64,000 nt of DNA from Agrobacterium sp. RAC06 (GCF_001713475.1 NZ_CP016499.1:1922001-1986000); one strand, 5' to 3'; shown: positions 53,450-62,162, numbered from the stretch's first letter. The notes: generated by a model not told the origin, from the letters alone. Numbers and translations are program-made.

Positions 53450-53848
53450 TTAACGGCGTTCGTCGACAGGGCTTCCGATGTGACGATACTCAGCACTGAT
53501 GTCCTTAGTCAGCCCTGTGACATCGGTGACAACCCCATCACCTGTCATATCGATAATGTATTCAAGACCTTGCAGCCCTCTTGAGATCGTCGTGCTGGAG
53601 GTCGTGCCTTTCATTCCTCGCCAGGCGGTCAGAAACAATGCCGCATCCGCGTCATCGTAACTCGTCTTCTGTTCATAGCCGCCGTCCTCAGGCGTGAAGT
53701 AGAGCGAGATGACGTCCCAGTTGTAGTCAGCCTGGTCTGAGCGCTTCAATAGGTCCTCTGCCTGCGCGGCAATCGCCTTCATCACCGAAATGCGCACGCG
53801 CAGCTTTCCCTTGTCCGCAATCGTGTTGATCATTTCATTGAGCGACAT
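53450..53848 (-). CDS. Conserved-looking hypothetical protein, 132 aa
   Basis: The ATG at 53848 has AGGAACACGAC upstream. The protein opens MSLNEMINTIADKGKLRVRI, contains ADYNWDVISLYFTPEDGGYEQKT and ends in a Gly/Asp-rich DMTGDGVVTDVTGLTKDISAEYRH. No signal or membrane helix; mixed alpha/beta composition. I do not recognise a family. It sits among stress-type genes. Confidence 0.55.
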   Translation of the reverse strand: MSLNEMINTIADKGKLRVRISVMKAIAAQAEDLLKRSDQADYNWDVISLYFTPEDGGYEQKTSYDDADAALFLTAWRGMKGTTSSTTISRGLQGLEYIIDMTGDGVVTDVTGLTKDISAEYRHIGSPVDERR

Positions 53849-53909
53849 GTCGTGTTCCTGATTTCGGGGCGGGCGCGACACCAGACGGAGAGAGACGTTG
53901 ATCCGAAGA

Positions 53910-54047
53910 TCAATCGTTCCCGAATGTCAGCTCGGGCGATGCGTAGAGGGGCTGACTGACGGTCGTCTCGCCTGCGCTCGGAAAGTAGTATCTCAGGAGC
54001 AGTATGCCCAGAACACCGCCAATCGCGAGGGTGAGAAGTGCCAGCAT
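53910..54047 (-). CDS. Possible 45-residue single-helix membrane protein
   Basis: From the ATG at 54047: MLALLTLAIGGVLGILLLRYYF, then SAGETTVSQPLYASPELTFGND. One hydrophobic helix with a short polar tail. The codon frame is open far upstream and there is no ribosome site before the ATG, so the start is uncertain and the gene itself is doubtful. It lies 62 nt upstream of the gene ending at 53450. Confidence 0.3.
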   Translation of the reverse strand: MLALLTLAIGGVLGILLLRYYFPSAGETTVSQPLYASPELTFGND

Positions 54048-54286
54048 GACGAGGCGCAATTTGTTACAAATCCCGGATGGATGGATGGAGGAGTATTGCC
54101 GGTGGTTGGCAACGGAAAGCGACCTTGATCGCTGCCAGTGCAGCATCACGGCTGCTGCCGGCCGGGGCCAGGGACGGATTCTACCTAGTTTGGCCGACCA
54201 TGGGTATATTCCGGCCCTCAACGTTATGGCCCATTCCTCTTTATTCTGAGCACGGTCAATTCGTGGCGGGTCTTGTGGAGGAAAGC

Positions 54287-54493
54287 ATGACCTTAATCCC
54301 AGACAAACTGATTGACGGAGCGTCCGATGCAAACCTTCTGGCAGCCTTCACCAAGACCTGTGAGCAGCACGGGTTTTCGTCAGATGGCGAAGATGGTTCC
54401 GATCTTGCGACAGTGCTCAGCCATGCGTTTGAACGGGGCATCACCAGTGAAGAGGCACTGATCGCATTGGTGGAGAACCTGATCAACGGGTGA
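54287..54493 (+). CDS. Small hypothetical protein, 68 aa
   Basis: Good ribosome site (GGAGG, 6 nt) before the ATG at 54287. Acidic helical protein opening MTLIPDKLIDGASDANLLAAF, with a central FSSDGEDGSDLATVLSHAFERG and ending ALIALVENLING. No Cys, no membrane segment. Unrecognised. Its stop is 10 nt from the remnant of a DUF1269 gene. Confidence 0.55.
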   Translation: MTLIPDKLIDGASDANLLAAFTKTCEQHGFSSDGEDGSDLATVLSHAFERGITSEEALIALVENLING

Positions 54494-54503
54494 AGGACGA
54501 TAG

Positions 54504-54866
54504 TGTGCAGAGCCCTGCCCTGTCGGCTTTTACAATGCCGGAGACCTGATCAAGGTCTGGGGTTCCCAAGGCGCATTCTGGGGCGGATTGTGGGGATTGT
54601 TCTTTGGCGGGCTCATCCTGACCGTCCCCCTCTTCGGATATGTGTTCATATTGGGTTCGCTCGCAGCAACAGTGGCTTCAGCCCTCGAAGGCGCGCTCGT
54701 GGTCGGCGGACTGATACCCGCGCTGAAGGCCGACGGTTTTCTCATGATGGCCCATGGATCCGAAACAGAGCTTTCGCATGCGAGACAGGTCCTCGACGCC
54801 GCCAAGCCGACGAAGCACGACACGCACTCAGGTGCAGCCGAAGCGGGCCTGAAGGCGATCGCATAG
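54504..54866 (+). pseudogene. Remnant of a DUF1269-type membrane protein gene
   Basis: Just after an in-frame TAG (54501-54503) the frame reads CPVGFYNAGDLIKVWGSQGAFWGGLWGLFFGG. This matches the middle of DUF1269 proteins (VGYYNTGDRMKYWG-GAFWGGLWG). It continues through two membrane helices to EGALVVGGLIPALKADGFLMMAHGSE. The N-terminal sensor-like domain is absent, and the segment between GGL and ALKAD is about 20 residues shorter than usual. There is no credible start codon (first TTG at 54588). A decayed gene is the best reading, though a ~92-aa membrane protein from 54588 could still be made. Confidence 0.6.
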
Positions 54867-54941
54867 CAGGTCAAAGGAACACGCGAACTTCGCGAGAACA
54901 GCCTGGTCCGTTTCGATCAGGTGGCTCTCGCGAAGGTGTTT

Positions 54942-55310
54942 TCAAAATGGCCTGCCTGCTGCCTGCATGGCGGCATGGATCGCCTGATCGACATCCGCAT
55001 CAAGGAAAGGCTTCTGCAATATGATGGCATTGGCCGGGACCTCTTCTCTGACCAGCCTATCGCCAGTCATGAAGATGTAGGACACCGGTCCTTCTTTCAG
55101 GATCCTGGCGACGGCAACGATGCCACTGCCCTGCTTCAGATGCCTGTCCACAATCAGAAGGTCTGGCTTTAGCCGCGTCGCCGCTTCGACAGCCGCGTCC
55201 TCCGTCACTTCGATGGCACAGACCTCGTATCCCATTTCCACGAGGAGTTCTGCGAAGAAGATGGAAATGAGAGGCTCGTCTTCCGCAAGCAGTATCCGAA
55301 GTTTCTCCAT
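54942..55310 (-). CDS. Stand-alone receiver domain protein
   Basis: Single receiver of 122 residues: ILLAEDEPLISIFFAELL acidic pocket, LLIVDRHLKQGSG phosphoacceptor, FMTGDR Thr and LQKPFLDADV Lys, all intact. No output domain. The ATG at 55310 follows the Dps-like stop by 4 nt; a TTG at 55322 overlapping that gene is the alternative. Single-domain receivers of this type in alphaproteobacteria often serve phosphorelays of the general stress response. Its kinase could be the large protein encoded divergently. Confidence 0.78.
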   Translation of the reverse strand: MEKLRILLAEDEPLISIFFAELLVEMGYEVCAIEVTEDAAVEAATRLKPDLLIVDRHLKQGSGIVAVARILKEGPVSYIFMTGDRLVREEVPANAIILQKPFLDADVDQAIHAAMQAAGRPF

Positions 55311-55314
55311 CCTT

Positions 55315-55923
55315 TCAAACAATCGCTTTTACCGGACACGCATCCGACCCGGCGTTGATCAGGGACGGAAATGACAGGGGCGTGAGAAACCGCTCGAACA
55401 GCCAGAGTTGCCTTTCGGTGTCGCCCGTGATGCCTGCAAACAGGCCAGCCGTCACCGGGTCGCCTATCGCGTTGAGAAAGGCGATCGCCTTCTGCATCGA
55501 GTGGGCATAAGCGGCAATGCTCCTGGAGACCGCAAATGCATGCTCCTGCTCCCCCGCGATCAGGACGGGATATTCAGGCAGGAATGAGCGGGCGGCCACG
55601 AGTTTGACGGTGCCGAAAGCGATGTCACCAAGCGCCCCGCTTCTGTCGGCAAGTGCATCGCACTGTCCAGCCACCAGCATGGCGGCTGAACGCAAGATCA
55701 CCCGCATTCCCTCGTAATTCGGGCCCTGCACGTTCCATTCCGCCTGCTTGATGTGGGAATGAAGATCGAGCGCTGCGGCAAGATGATTATTGATGGTGAA
55801 CGTGGACTGGGCGCGCACGTTCTCCGGCAAGCTGTTCTGGGTGGGGCGCATGGCATGAGTTCCTGGCATCATCGATTGCGATGCCGCAGGACGCAACATC
55901 TGCAAATCAGTCAGCGGGATCAT
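55315..55923 (-). CDS. Dps-like ferritin-fold protein lacking canonical ferroxidase ligands
   Basis: Protein of 202 residues from the ATG at 55923 (GGGGAG upstream). A ~50-residue N-terminal extension precedes a four-helix Dps-type core containing AEWNVQGPNYEGMRVILRS and CDALADRSGALGDIAFGTVK. In typical Dps the matching segment is AHWNVKGPNF..LHELFDE..E. Here the first His is Glu, the LHELFDE positions read MRVILRS, and the further Glu is missing. The inter-subunit iron site thus appears destroyed. It may protect DNA without iron oxidation or serve another role. Co-transcribed with the receiver gene. Confidence 0.68.
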   Translation of the reverse strand: MIPLTDLQMLRPAASQSMMPGTHAMRPTQNSLPENVRAQSTFTINNHLAAALDLHSHIKQAEWNVQGPNYEGMRVILRSAAMLVAGQCDALADRSGALGDIAFGTVKLVAARSFLPEYPVLIAGEQEHAFAVSRSIAAYAHSMQKAIAFLNAIGDPVTAGLFAGITGDTERQLWLFERFLTPLSFPSLINAGSDACPVKAIV

Positions 55924-56143
55924 AACTCCCCGGCTTTCTGACTGTTTTCGGAACCATAATTCATGCCAGCCTTTGAACAGAGGCTCGGAAAACACTCATT
56001 CAGGCAAGTCGGCCGGCGCCGCATTGACCCACCGGAGCAAAGGTGACCATGTCTTTGACATCGATCAGGTTGGAATGCTCCCCATAGGGGTATTATTGGT
56101 CTTTGCAACGGCTTCTTTCCAGGAGCACGAAGGGATCGATACC

Positions 56144-59100
56144 ATGAAGGCTGCCGATACAGTCAGCGGCAACGGACCGCCGGCGCCCGCTCTTCCGGAT
56201 GAGATGCAAACCGTGAGCGCTTCTCCAAAGCGGTTTCCTGTCGTCGCCATCGGTGCGTCCGCAGGCGGCCTGGACGCATTTCGCAAGCTTCTGGATGGCA
56301 TCGCTGTACCAAGTGGGGCGGCTTTCATTTTCGTGCAGCATCTCGATCCGCACCACGAAAGTCTCCTCGTTGATCTCGTGACAGACAACACGCCCATGAC
56401 CGTGGTGGAAGCGCGCAACGAGATCGCCCTTGAGCGTGACCATGTCTATGTCATCGCGCCCGGCACCGTGCTGACGGTAAAGAACGGCATCTTGCAGGTG
56501 GCAACAATCAATCCGCCGCATGGCGCGCGGTTGCCGTTCGATACGCTGTTGATTTCACTTGCAGAGGACGCAGGAACATCCGCGCTCTCGATCATTCTTT
56601 CAGGCTCCGGCACAGACGGGAGCATCGGGCTTGCTGCGATCAAACAACAAGGCGGCATGGTCTTCGTCCAGGAGCCCGAGGAGGCCGGCCATGACGGCAT
56701 GCCCCGGAGTGCCGTGGCGACCAATCTCGCCGACAAGATCCTGACCCTGGAGAAAATGCCAGACGCGATCGCGGCATTCGGCCGAAATCTCGCAGAAGCA
56801 CCAGTTCCCGCAATGGAGGCTCAGTCTCCGACAACATCAGCGACACTGCTCGACATCATCAAGGTTCTTCGCTCAAAAACGGCGCACGACTTCACGTCCT
56901 ATAAACCTGGCACCCTGCAGCGCCGGGTCGAGCGGCGAATGGGAATGAAGGGGTTGTCCCCTAACGCCATGGATCAGTATCTTGCGCTGATTGAAGAGGA
57001 TAAGGGCGAGCGCGACGATCTGGCCAAGGATCTGCTGATCAATGTCACCAGCTTCTTCCGTGATCGCGCGGTCTTTGAAACTCTCGAAAATGCCGTCATT
57101 CCCGACCTCGTGAAGGCGCATCCCTCCGATCAGCCCATGCGAATCTGGATCGCTGGCTGCAGCAGCGGCGAAGAGGCCTATTCGATCGCCATCCTCTTCC
57201 GCGAAGCGCTGTCCGCCAGCAACTCTCCCCTCAAACTGCAGATCTTTGCCTCTGACGTCGATGAGGATGCAGTGGCCACGGCCAGAGAGGGGCTTTACCC
57301 CGAAACGGTCAAGGCTGACATCGATGCCGAGAGGCTTTCACAGTTCTTCCTCAAGGAGGACAATGGCTACCGCGTGAACCCGGATATCCGTTCGATGATC
57401 GTTTTCACCGTTCAGGACGTGCTATCCGATCCGCCGTTTTCCCGCATCGACCTGGTCTCCTGCCGCAATCTCCTGATCTATCTGGACCCCAAAGGTCAGG
57501 CAAAGGCGATCTCTCACTTTCACTTTGCGCTGCGCGAAGGCGGCATCCTGCTTCTCGGCGCTACGGAAACAGCGGGCAGTGCTGAAGGTCGTTTCACACC
57601 GATTTCCAAGTCTGACCGGATCTATCGCCATGTTGGCCGAAGCCGTCCGGGCGACATGATCTTTTCGCTCAATGGGTCTGCGGGCGTTCATGTGCCTCAA
57701 AGGTCAACTCCCAAGGCAAACAGCGCCAGCTTCCCGTCTCTCGCGGACATCTGCAACCGGAAGATACTCGAGATCTATGCGCCGGCCGTTGCCGTGGTCA
57801 ACAGGAAGAACGAATGCCTTTTCACGATGGGGCGCATCGGAAACTATCTTGAAATCGCGCCCGGCTATCCCTCGACCGATCTGTTCGCCATGACGCCAAA
57901 GACGCTGCACACCAAGCTGCGTTCGGCGATCCAGCGCTGTCAGCAACAGAAGACCGCGATCGTCGCGCGCGGGGGGGAGATAAATGACGGGAAAGGCAGC
58001 CCCAGGCGCGTCAGCGTTCGGGTGGAACCGATCGAGCATGAGGGTCAGAGCCTGTTTCTGCTCTGTTTTGTCGATGAACCCGAAGTCCAAACGAAAACCC
58101 AATCCGGCATTCCCGAGACGGCCGACCTTGGACGGGTGCGTGAACTTGAGGCTGAACTCGTCGCCACACGCATCGAACTGAATGGAGCAATCAGCAATCT
58201 CGAACTGTCGGGCCTGGAACAGAAGGCAATCAACGAGGAAGCCCTGTCGTTCAATGAGGAGTTTCAGTCAACGAACGAGGAACTGCTGACCTCGAAGGAG
58301 GAGCTGCAGTCTCTGAACGAAGAGCTGACAGCCTTGAACAGCCAGTTGCAGGAGACACTGGAAAAGCAGCGAACGACCTCGAATGACCTGCAGAATATTC
58401 TCTACAGCACCGCTGTCGCAACCCTCTTCCTGGACGTAGACCTGAACATCCGCTTCTTCACGCCCGCCACCAAGGTCGTGTTTCATGTCATCCCAGGTGA
58501 CATTGGTCGCCCTCTGGCCGACCTGCGGTCGCTCGCCGTCGATACGACGCTGATTGCCGATGCAAAGTCCGTGCTTGGCGATCAGGAACCGCTTGAGCGC
58601 AAGATAGAGGCATCCGGCGGTCTCTGGTATCTGCGGCGCATCATGCCCTATCTCAACGAAGACAAGGCCGTTGAAGGCGTGGTCATCACCTTTGTCGACG
58701 TCACGGACCAACGCAACACTTCCGAGGCATTGAGACTGGCCAAGCGGCAAGCCGATATCGCCAATGTTGCGAAATCCCGGTTTCTCGCGGCGGCCAGCCA
58801 CGATCTGCGCCAGCCCTTGCAAACCTTGAGCCTGCTGCAGGGCCTCCTGGTTCGTCGAAACCATGATGAACGATCGGGTGAATTGCTGGCGAGATTTGAA
58901 ACCACACTTGGCTCCATGTCGGGCATGTTGAACGACCTTCTCGATATCAACCAGATCGAAACCGGTGTGGTGAAGGCGGCCATTGTGGATTTCGGCGTGC
59001 AGGCGCTGTTCACCTCGCTGCGGAACGAGTTGACCCTGGTTGCCCAGTCCCAGGGCCTCGATTTCCGAGTGGTGGACAGCAGTCTGTTTGTCCGCACGGA

Positions 59101-60544
59101 CCCGCTTCTGCTGGAACAGATCCTGCGCAATCTGATCGCCAATGCCTTCAAATACACGCAGACGGGAAAGGTGTTGCTGGGATGCAGACGGCGCGGCACG
59201 ATAGCCAGCATCGAAATATGGGATACCGGGATAGGCATCCCCGAAGCCGAACTGCAAGCGATCTTCGACGAATACCACCAGATCGACAATGATGCGCGCG
59301 AGCGCAGCAAGGGGCTCGGCCTCGGACTCTCGATCGTGCAACGGCTGAGTGATCTTCTCGGCCATCGGATCAGCGTGAAGTCACGGCCATCGAAGGGATC
59401 GGTCTTTGCAATCGCACTCGAACGCCTGGCCGGTCATCACAGCGCGCCCATCGCAAACGTGCCGGTTGAGACACCCTCAATTGTCAGCAAGCCCCTGAAA
59501 ACCGGCCGGATTCTTGTTGTCGAGGACGATGCCGAGATTCGAATGCTGCTTAAGCAGCTGCTGAGCGATGAGGGCTATACTGTCACTTCAACGCCCGATG
59601 GCCCGTCAGCCTTGAACCACCTGACATCCGGCATCGCGACGCCGGACGTGATCCTCACGGACTACAATCTGCCGGGGGGAATGAACGGCGTTGACGTCGT
59701 TGCCGAGATCAGGAAGAGCCGCAAGGCCAATGTCCCGGCCATTGTGCTGACGGGCGACATCTCAACGAAGACCTTGGCGCACATCTCGAGCGCCAATGTC
59801 ATTCACCTCAACAAGCCGATCACGCTGCAGGCTGTGACCAGCTTGATCAGGCGACTGCTCGAATCGAGGCCGGCACCCGAACAGCCAGGCGTACACGCGA
59901 CCGAAGATGTCATCGCGCGGGCAAGTGTGGTCGACGAACAGCTTGTCTATGTCGTTGACGACGACGAGGATCTGCGGAAATCCTTGTGCCAGATGATCGA
60001 GGCGCATGGCTTGATCGCCGTCCCCTATGACAGCAGTGAAGCCTTCCTCGCGCATTCTCATCCCGAACAGCCGGGTTGTCTTCTTGTCGATGCCTATCTT
60101 CCCGGTATGACGGGCGTCGAGCTTCTGCAGACCATCAAGCGGTCCGGGCGAAAGCTCGGGGCGATCATGATCACCGGCAACAGCGACGTTCAGATGGCTG
60201 TCGACGCCATGAAAGCCGGCGCCTCGGAGTTTATCGAGAAGCCCATCAAGCCAGCGGCCCTGCTGGAGATTATCGACACAACGATCGCCCAGTCACGGGA
60301 TCAAACGGAAACGCTTGCGCGGACGGCGTTGGCGGTCCAGCAGATCAACTCGCTGACGGCACGGCAGCGCCAGATCATGGAAATGGTGCTGGCTGGACAT
60401 CCGAGCAAGAACATCGCGGCTGATCTCAACATAAGCCAGAGAACGGTCGAAAATCATCGCGCCTCGATCATGTCGAAGACAAAGTCAAAGTCTTTGCCGG
60501 CCCTTGCGCGTCTGGCGCAGGCAGCGTCCGAAGCTGGCCCGTGA
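56144..60544 (+). CDS. CheB-CheR-PAS-histidine kinase-REC-REC-LuxR hybrid
   Basis: Protein of 1466 residues from the ATG at 56144; the frame upstream to 55973 lacks coding character. Domains: CheB methylesterase (about 30-215; GASAGG, HLDPHHES, SGTDG triad region); CheR methyltransferase (about 240-500; KPGTLQRRVERRMG, IWIAGCSSGEEAYSIA); coiled coil (about 660-745); PAS (about 750-858); HisKA with His886 (AASHDLRQPLQ) and HATPase to about 1105; receiver 1 (Asp1173, LTDYNLPGG); receiver 2 (Asp1316, VDAYLPGMTG); and a FixJ/LuxR helix-turn-helix (about 1402-1458). Soluble, with no membrane helix. CheB-CheR-PAS proteins are known, as are kinase-REC hybrids; ending in a DNA-binding domain makes this a potential signal-to-promoter protein in one chain. 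Confidence 0.9.
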   Translation: MKAADTVSGNGPPAPALPDEMQTVSASPKRFPVVAIGASAGGLDAFRKLLDGIAVPSGAAFIFVQHLDPHHESLLVDLVTDNTPMTVVEARNEIALERDHVYVIAPGTVLTVKNGILQVATINPPHGARLPFDTLLISLAEDAGTSALSIILSGSGTDGSIGLAAIKQQGGMVFVQEPEEAGHDGMPRSAVATNLADKILTLEKMPDAIAAFGRNLAEAPVPAMEAQSPTTSATLLDIIKVLRSKTAHDFTSYKPGTLQRRVERRMGMKGLSPNAMDQYLALIEEDKGERDDLAKDLLINVTSFFRDRAVFETLENAVIPDLVKAHPSDQPMRIWIAGCSSGEEAYSIAILFREALSASNSPLKLQIFASDVDEDAVATAREGLYPETVKADIDAERLSQFFLKEDNGYRVNPDIRSMIVFTVQDVLSDPPFSRIDLVSCRNLLIYLDPKGQAKAISHFHFALREGGILLLGATETAGSAEGRFTPISKSDRIYRHVGRSRPGDMIFSLNGSAGVHVPQRSTPKANSASFPSLADICNRKILEIYAPAVAVVNRKNECLFTMGRIGNYLEIAPGYPSTDLFAMTPKTLHTKLRSAIQRCQQQKTAIVARGGEINDGKGSPRRVSVRVEPIEHEGQSLFLLCFVDEPEVQTKTQSGIPETADLGRVRELEAELVATRIELNGAISNLELSGLEQKAINEEALSFNEEFQSTNEELLTSKEELQSLNEELTALNSQLQETLEKQRTTSNDLQNILYSTAVATLFLDVDLNIRFFTPATKVVFHVIPGDIGRPLADLRSLAVDTTLIADAKSVLGDQEPLERKIEASGGLWYLRRIMPYLNEDKAVEGVVITFVDVTDQRNTSEALRLAKRQADIANVAKSRFLAAASHDLRQPLQTLSLLQGLLVRRNHDERSGELLARFETTLGSMSGMLNDLLDINQIETGVVKAAIVDFGVQALFTSLRNELTLVAQSQGLDFRVVDSSLFVRTDPLLLEQILRNLIANAFKYTQTGKVLLGCRRRGTIASIEIWDTGIGIPEAELQAIFDEYHQIDNDARERSKGLGLGLSIVQRLSDLLGHRISVKSRPSKGSVFAIALERLAGHHSAPIANVPVETPSIVSKPLKTGRILVVEDDAEIRMLLKQLLSDEGYTVTSTPDGPSALNHLTSGIATPDVILTDYNLPGGMNGVDVVAEIRKSRKANVPAIVLTGDISTKTLAHISSANVIHLNKPITLQAVTSLIRRLLESRPAPEQPGVHATEDVIARASVVDEQLVYVVDDDEDLRKSLCQMIEAHGLIAVPYDSSEAFLAHSHPEQPGCLLVDAYLPGMTGVELLQTIKRSGRKLGAIMITGNSDVQMAVDAMKAGASEFIEKPIKPAALLEIIDTTIAQSRDQTETLARTALAVQQINSLTARQRQIMEMVLAGHPSKNIAADLNISQRTVENHRASIMSKTKSKSLPALARLAQAASEAGP

Positions 60545-60596
60545 ACATCGTAGGGAAGCTGCGGGCAATACACATACCCTGCCTGCATAGGCGACG

Positions 60597-60830
60597 CTAA
60601 CGTCTGTCGAGCAGGAACGCCTCCCCTGTCGCTTCCGCGAGATATTCGCCATGGCCGACAAGCTTCAACCTTCGACCATCGGACAATTCCATGGTCCGAA
60701 TGCCTCTGTTGTCGTTCGCGCTCGGCTCCAAGGCCATCGTCAGCTCTGCGAGGTCTTCCATCTCGTAGAGTGTGACGGGTTCACCTGCTGATGTCTTTGC
60801 TTCATGCATGCCAACGATCTTTTTCATCAT
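60597..60830 (-). CDS. Small hypothetical protein, 77 aa
   Basis: CCGGAGAG precedes the ATGATG at 60830/60827. The protein opens MMKKIVGMHEAKTSAGEPV, contains ALEPSANDNRGIRTMELSDG and ends GHGEYLAEATGEAFLLDRR. No Cys, signal or membrane helix; probably a small beta-rich cytoplasmic protein. Unrecognised. Convergent with the large signalling gene. Confidence 0.55.
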   Translation of the reverse strand: MMKKIVGMHEAKTSAGEPVTLYEMEDLAELTMALEPSANDNRGIRTMELSDGRRLKLVGHGEYLAEATGEAFLLDRR

Positions 60831-60901
60831 TCTCTCCGGTCAAGCGCGGCCTAATCGTGTGATCAAAAATTCTAGCCGCCATCCAGACGCGCGAAAGCAT
60901 C

Positions 60902-60998
60902 GGAAACTACCTAGGGAGTGCATGGTAGTTTCACATTTAACCCGGATCCTGCTTTTTGAGGCGATACAGACCGCCCCCCTCAAGCCTGGGTAGTTTCC
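60902..60998. promoter_or_regulatory. Promoter region with three GGTAGTTTC half-sites
   Basis: GAAACTACC (60903-60911) faces GGTAGTTTC (60924-60932), a perfect 9-bp inverted repeat with 12 bp between. A third GGTAGTTTC sits at 60989-60997, and its 14-bp context (60985-60998) pairs with 60902-60915 at 13 of 14 positions. The array lies upstream of the cupin gene (61105) and of the divergent small gene (60830). It looks like a multi-site operator for an unknown regulator, or alternative hairpins in a leader. Confidence 0.5.
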
Positions 60999-61104
60999 GA
61001 CCCTAGTCGCGACCCAAAGACGCCGCGATATTGCGACGCAATCAGGCTCTGCCTGCAAAGGCCAGACGCACCGGTTCGCCAGAGCAATCTTAAGGAGATC
61101 GATC

Positions 61105-61584
61105 ATGGGCAGCACCGCTGGTAGGATCAACGACATCGGTCCGAAGCCGCAATCGTTCGACATCGAGCGCGCATCGAAGGACAACAGCGATTATCGTTCG
61201 GTTGCCTGGAGTGGCCGCTATCTCCAGGTAACGCTGATGTCGATCCCCGTCGGCGGCGACATCGGTCTTGAAGCGCATCCGCAAACCGATCAGTTCATCC
61301 GCCTCGACGCAGGCAACGGTCGCGCGCAGATGGGAGATGCGAAAGACAAGCTCACGTTCGAAAAGGACGTCTCGGATGGCTGGTGTGTCCTCGTTCCCGC
61401 AGGGACCTGGCACAACATCACCAATACAGGGGCGACGCCGATGCAGGTCTATACGATCTACGCGCCGGCCCACCACAAGCCCGACAAGGTGCAGGCAACG
61501 GCGGCGACAGCAGAAGCAGACAAAGACGATGAACCGGCCCTATGGTCGGTGCAGCCAGATCACCGACCGGATCAACAGGGGTGA
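61105..61584 (+). CDS. Cupin-domain protein
   Basis: Protein of 159 residues with AAGGAG before the ATG. Single cupin barrel: VTLMSIPVGGDIGLEAHPQTDQFIRLDAGNG provides motif 1 (one His plus Glu/Gln ligands). VLVPAGTWHNITNTGATPM and VYTIYAPAHHK provide motif 2. Short Lys/Asp-rich tail. The His set in motif 1 is reduced (EAHPQTDQF), so an enzymatic metal site is not certain. Small cupins of this type are often stress or storage proteins; the function is unknown. Confidence 0.78.
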   Translation: MGSTAGRINDIGPKPQSFDIERASKDNSDYRSVAWSGRYLQVTLMSIPVGGDIGLEAHPQTDQFIRLDAGNGRAQMGDAKDKLTFEKDVSDGWCVLVPAGTWHNITNTGATPMQVYTIYAPAHHKPDKVQATAATAEADKDDEPALWSVQPDHRPDQQG

Positions 61585-61610
61585 TCTGATCGAAGCGGCA
61601 CGCTGAGGCG

Positions 61611-61666
61611 GCCTTCCCTGACCAGCGTTCTATTGCGCAATTGCTGTTGGAAACATCAGGGAAGGC
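61611..61666. terminator. Inverted repeat between convergent units
   Basis: GCCTTCCCTGA (61611-61621) and TCAGGGAAGGC (61656-61666) are perfect 11-bp complements separated by 34 bp. It lies between the cupin gene and a minus-strand gene fragment, so it may terminate transcription from both sides. No T-run is adjacent. Confidence 0.45.
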
Positions 61667-61853
61667 TGTCTTCGGCCGTCTCGCCGCCCTCGGTCTCCCA
61701 TGACGATATTACGGCACTTTGTTTCCTGCTGAATTTGAGGCGGATCCCAGCACCAGCTCCGCGTGCTTCTGGTATGAACGTAATGCCCAGCCTTCCCAGC
61801 GTGTCTTTCAGCGCATCCGGGAACCCAACAGGAAGATCAGCGGTCTTTCGTCG
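61656..61853 (-). pseudogene. C-terminal fragment of an XRE-type regulator
   Basis: The frame reads ADLPVGFPDALKDTLGRLGITFIPEA, then GAGAGIRLKFSRKQSAVISSWETEGG before the stop. The ALxxxLxxxGxxFIPE..GxGxRLKF.RK pattern and E.EGG tail are those found after the helix-turn-helix in many rhizobial XRE regulators. The helix-turn-helix itself is absent and the frame has no good start. Probably a relic. The gap 61854-61970 holds nothing recognisable. Confidence 0.35.
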
Positions 61854-61970
61854 TCCTGTCGCGATGACGTGATCGCCCGGGCGTGAAGGAGGCGAACAAT
61901 TGCAAGCCCAATGCCCGATGATGCGCCAGTTGCGAATTAGGACATGGGTCACAGGACAATCGATGTGCGG

Positions 61971-62162
61971 TCAAATGCCACTTCTGCATGAACGGATCTG
62001 CTTGAAGATGATGGGGATCAGCGCGATCTCGGCCACCGTAAAGAAAGCAAGCGTGATTTCCCGGGTGATCAGATTGGATATGTGTGCCTCGCGTCCGGCT
62101 TCTTGTGCAGCGACCAGCACGCTGTCTACGCCCTGGCCGAGATGGGCATAACCGTTAGACAT
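61971..62162 (-). CDS. Small membrane protein coupled to the DUF547 gene, 63 aa
   Basis: The ATG at 62162 overlaps the end of the DUF547 gene by 8 nt (ATGTCTAA). Sequence: MSNGYAHLGQGVDSVLVAAQ, a polar amphipathic stretch with EAGREAHISNLITREI, then one membrane helix (TLAFFTVAEIALIPIIF) and a basic tail KQIRSCRSGI. No ribosome site of its own, so translation would rely on coupling. It may anchor or assist the DUF547 protein; no family recognised. Confidence 0.5.
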   Translation of the reverse strand: MSNGYAHLGQGVDSVLVAAQEAGREAHISNLITREITLAFFTVAEIALIPIIFKQIRSCRSGI

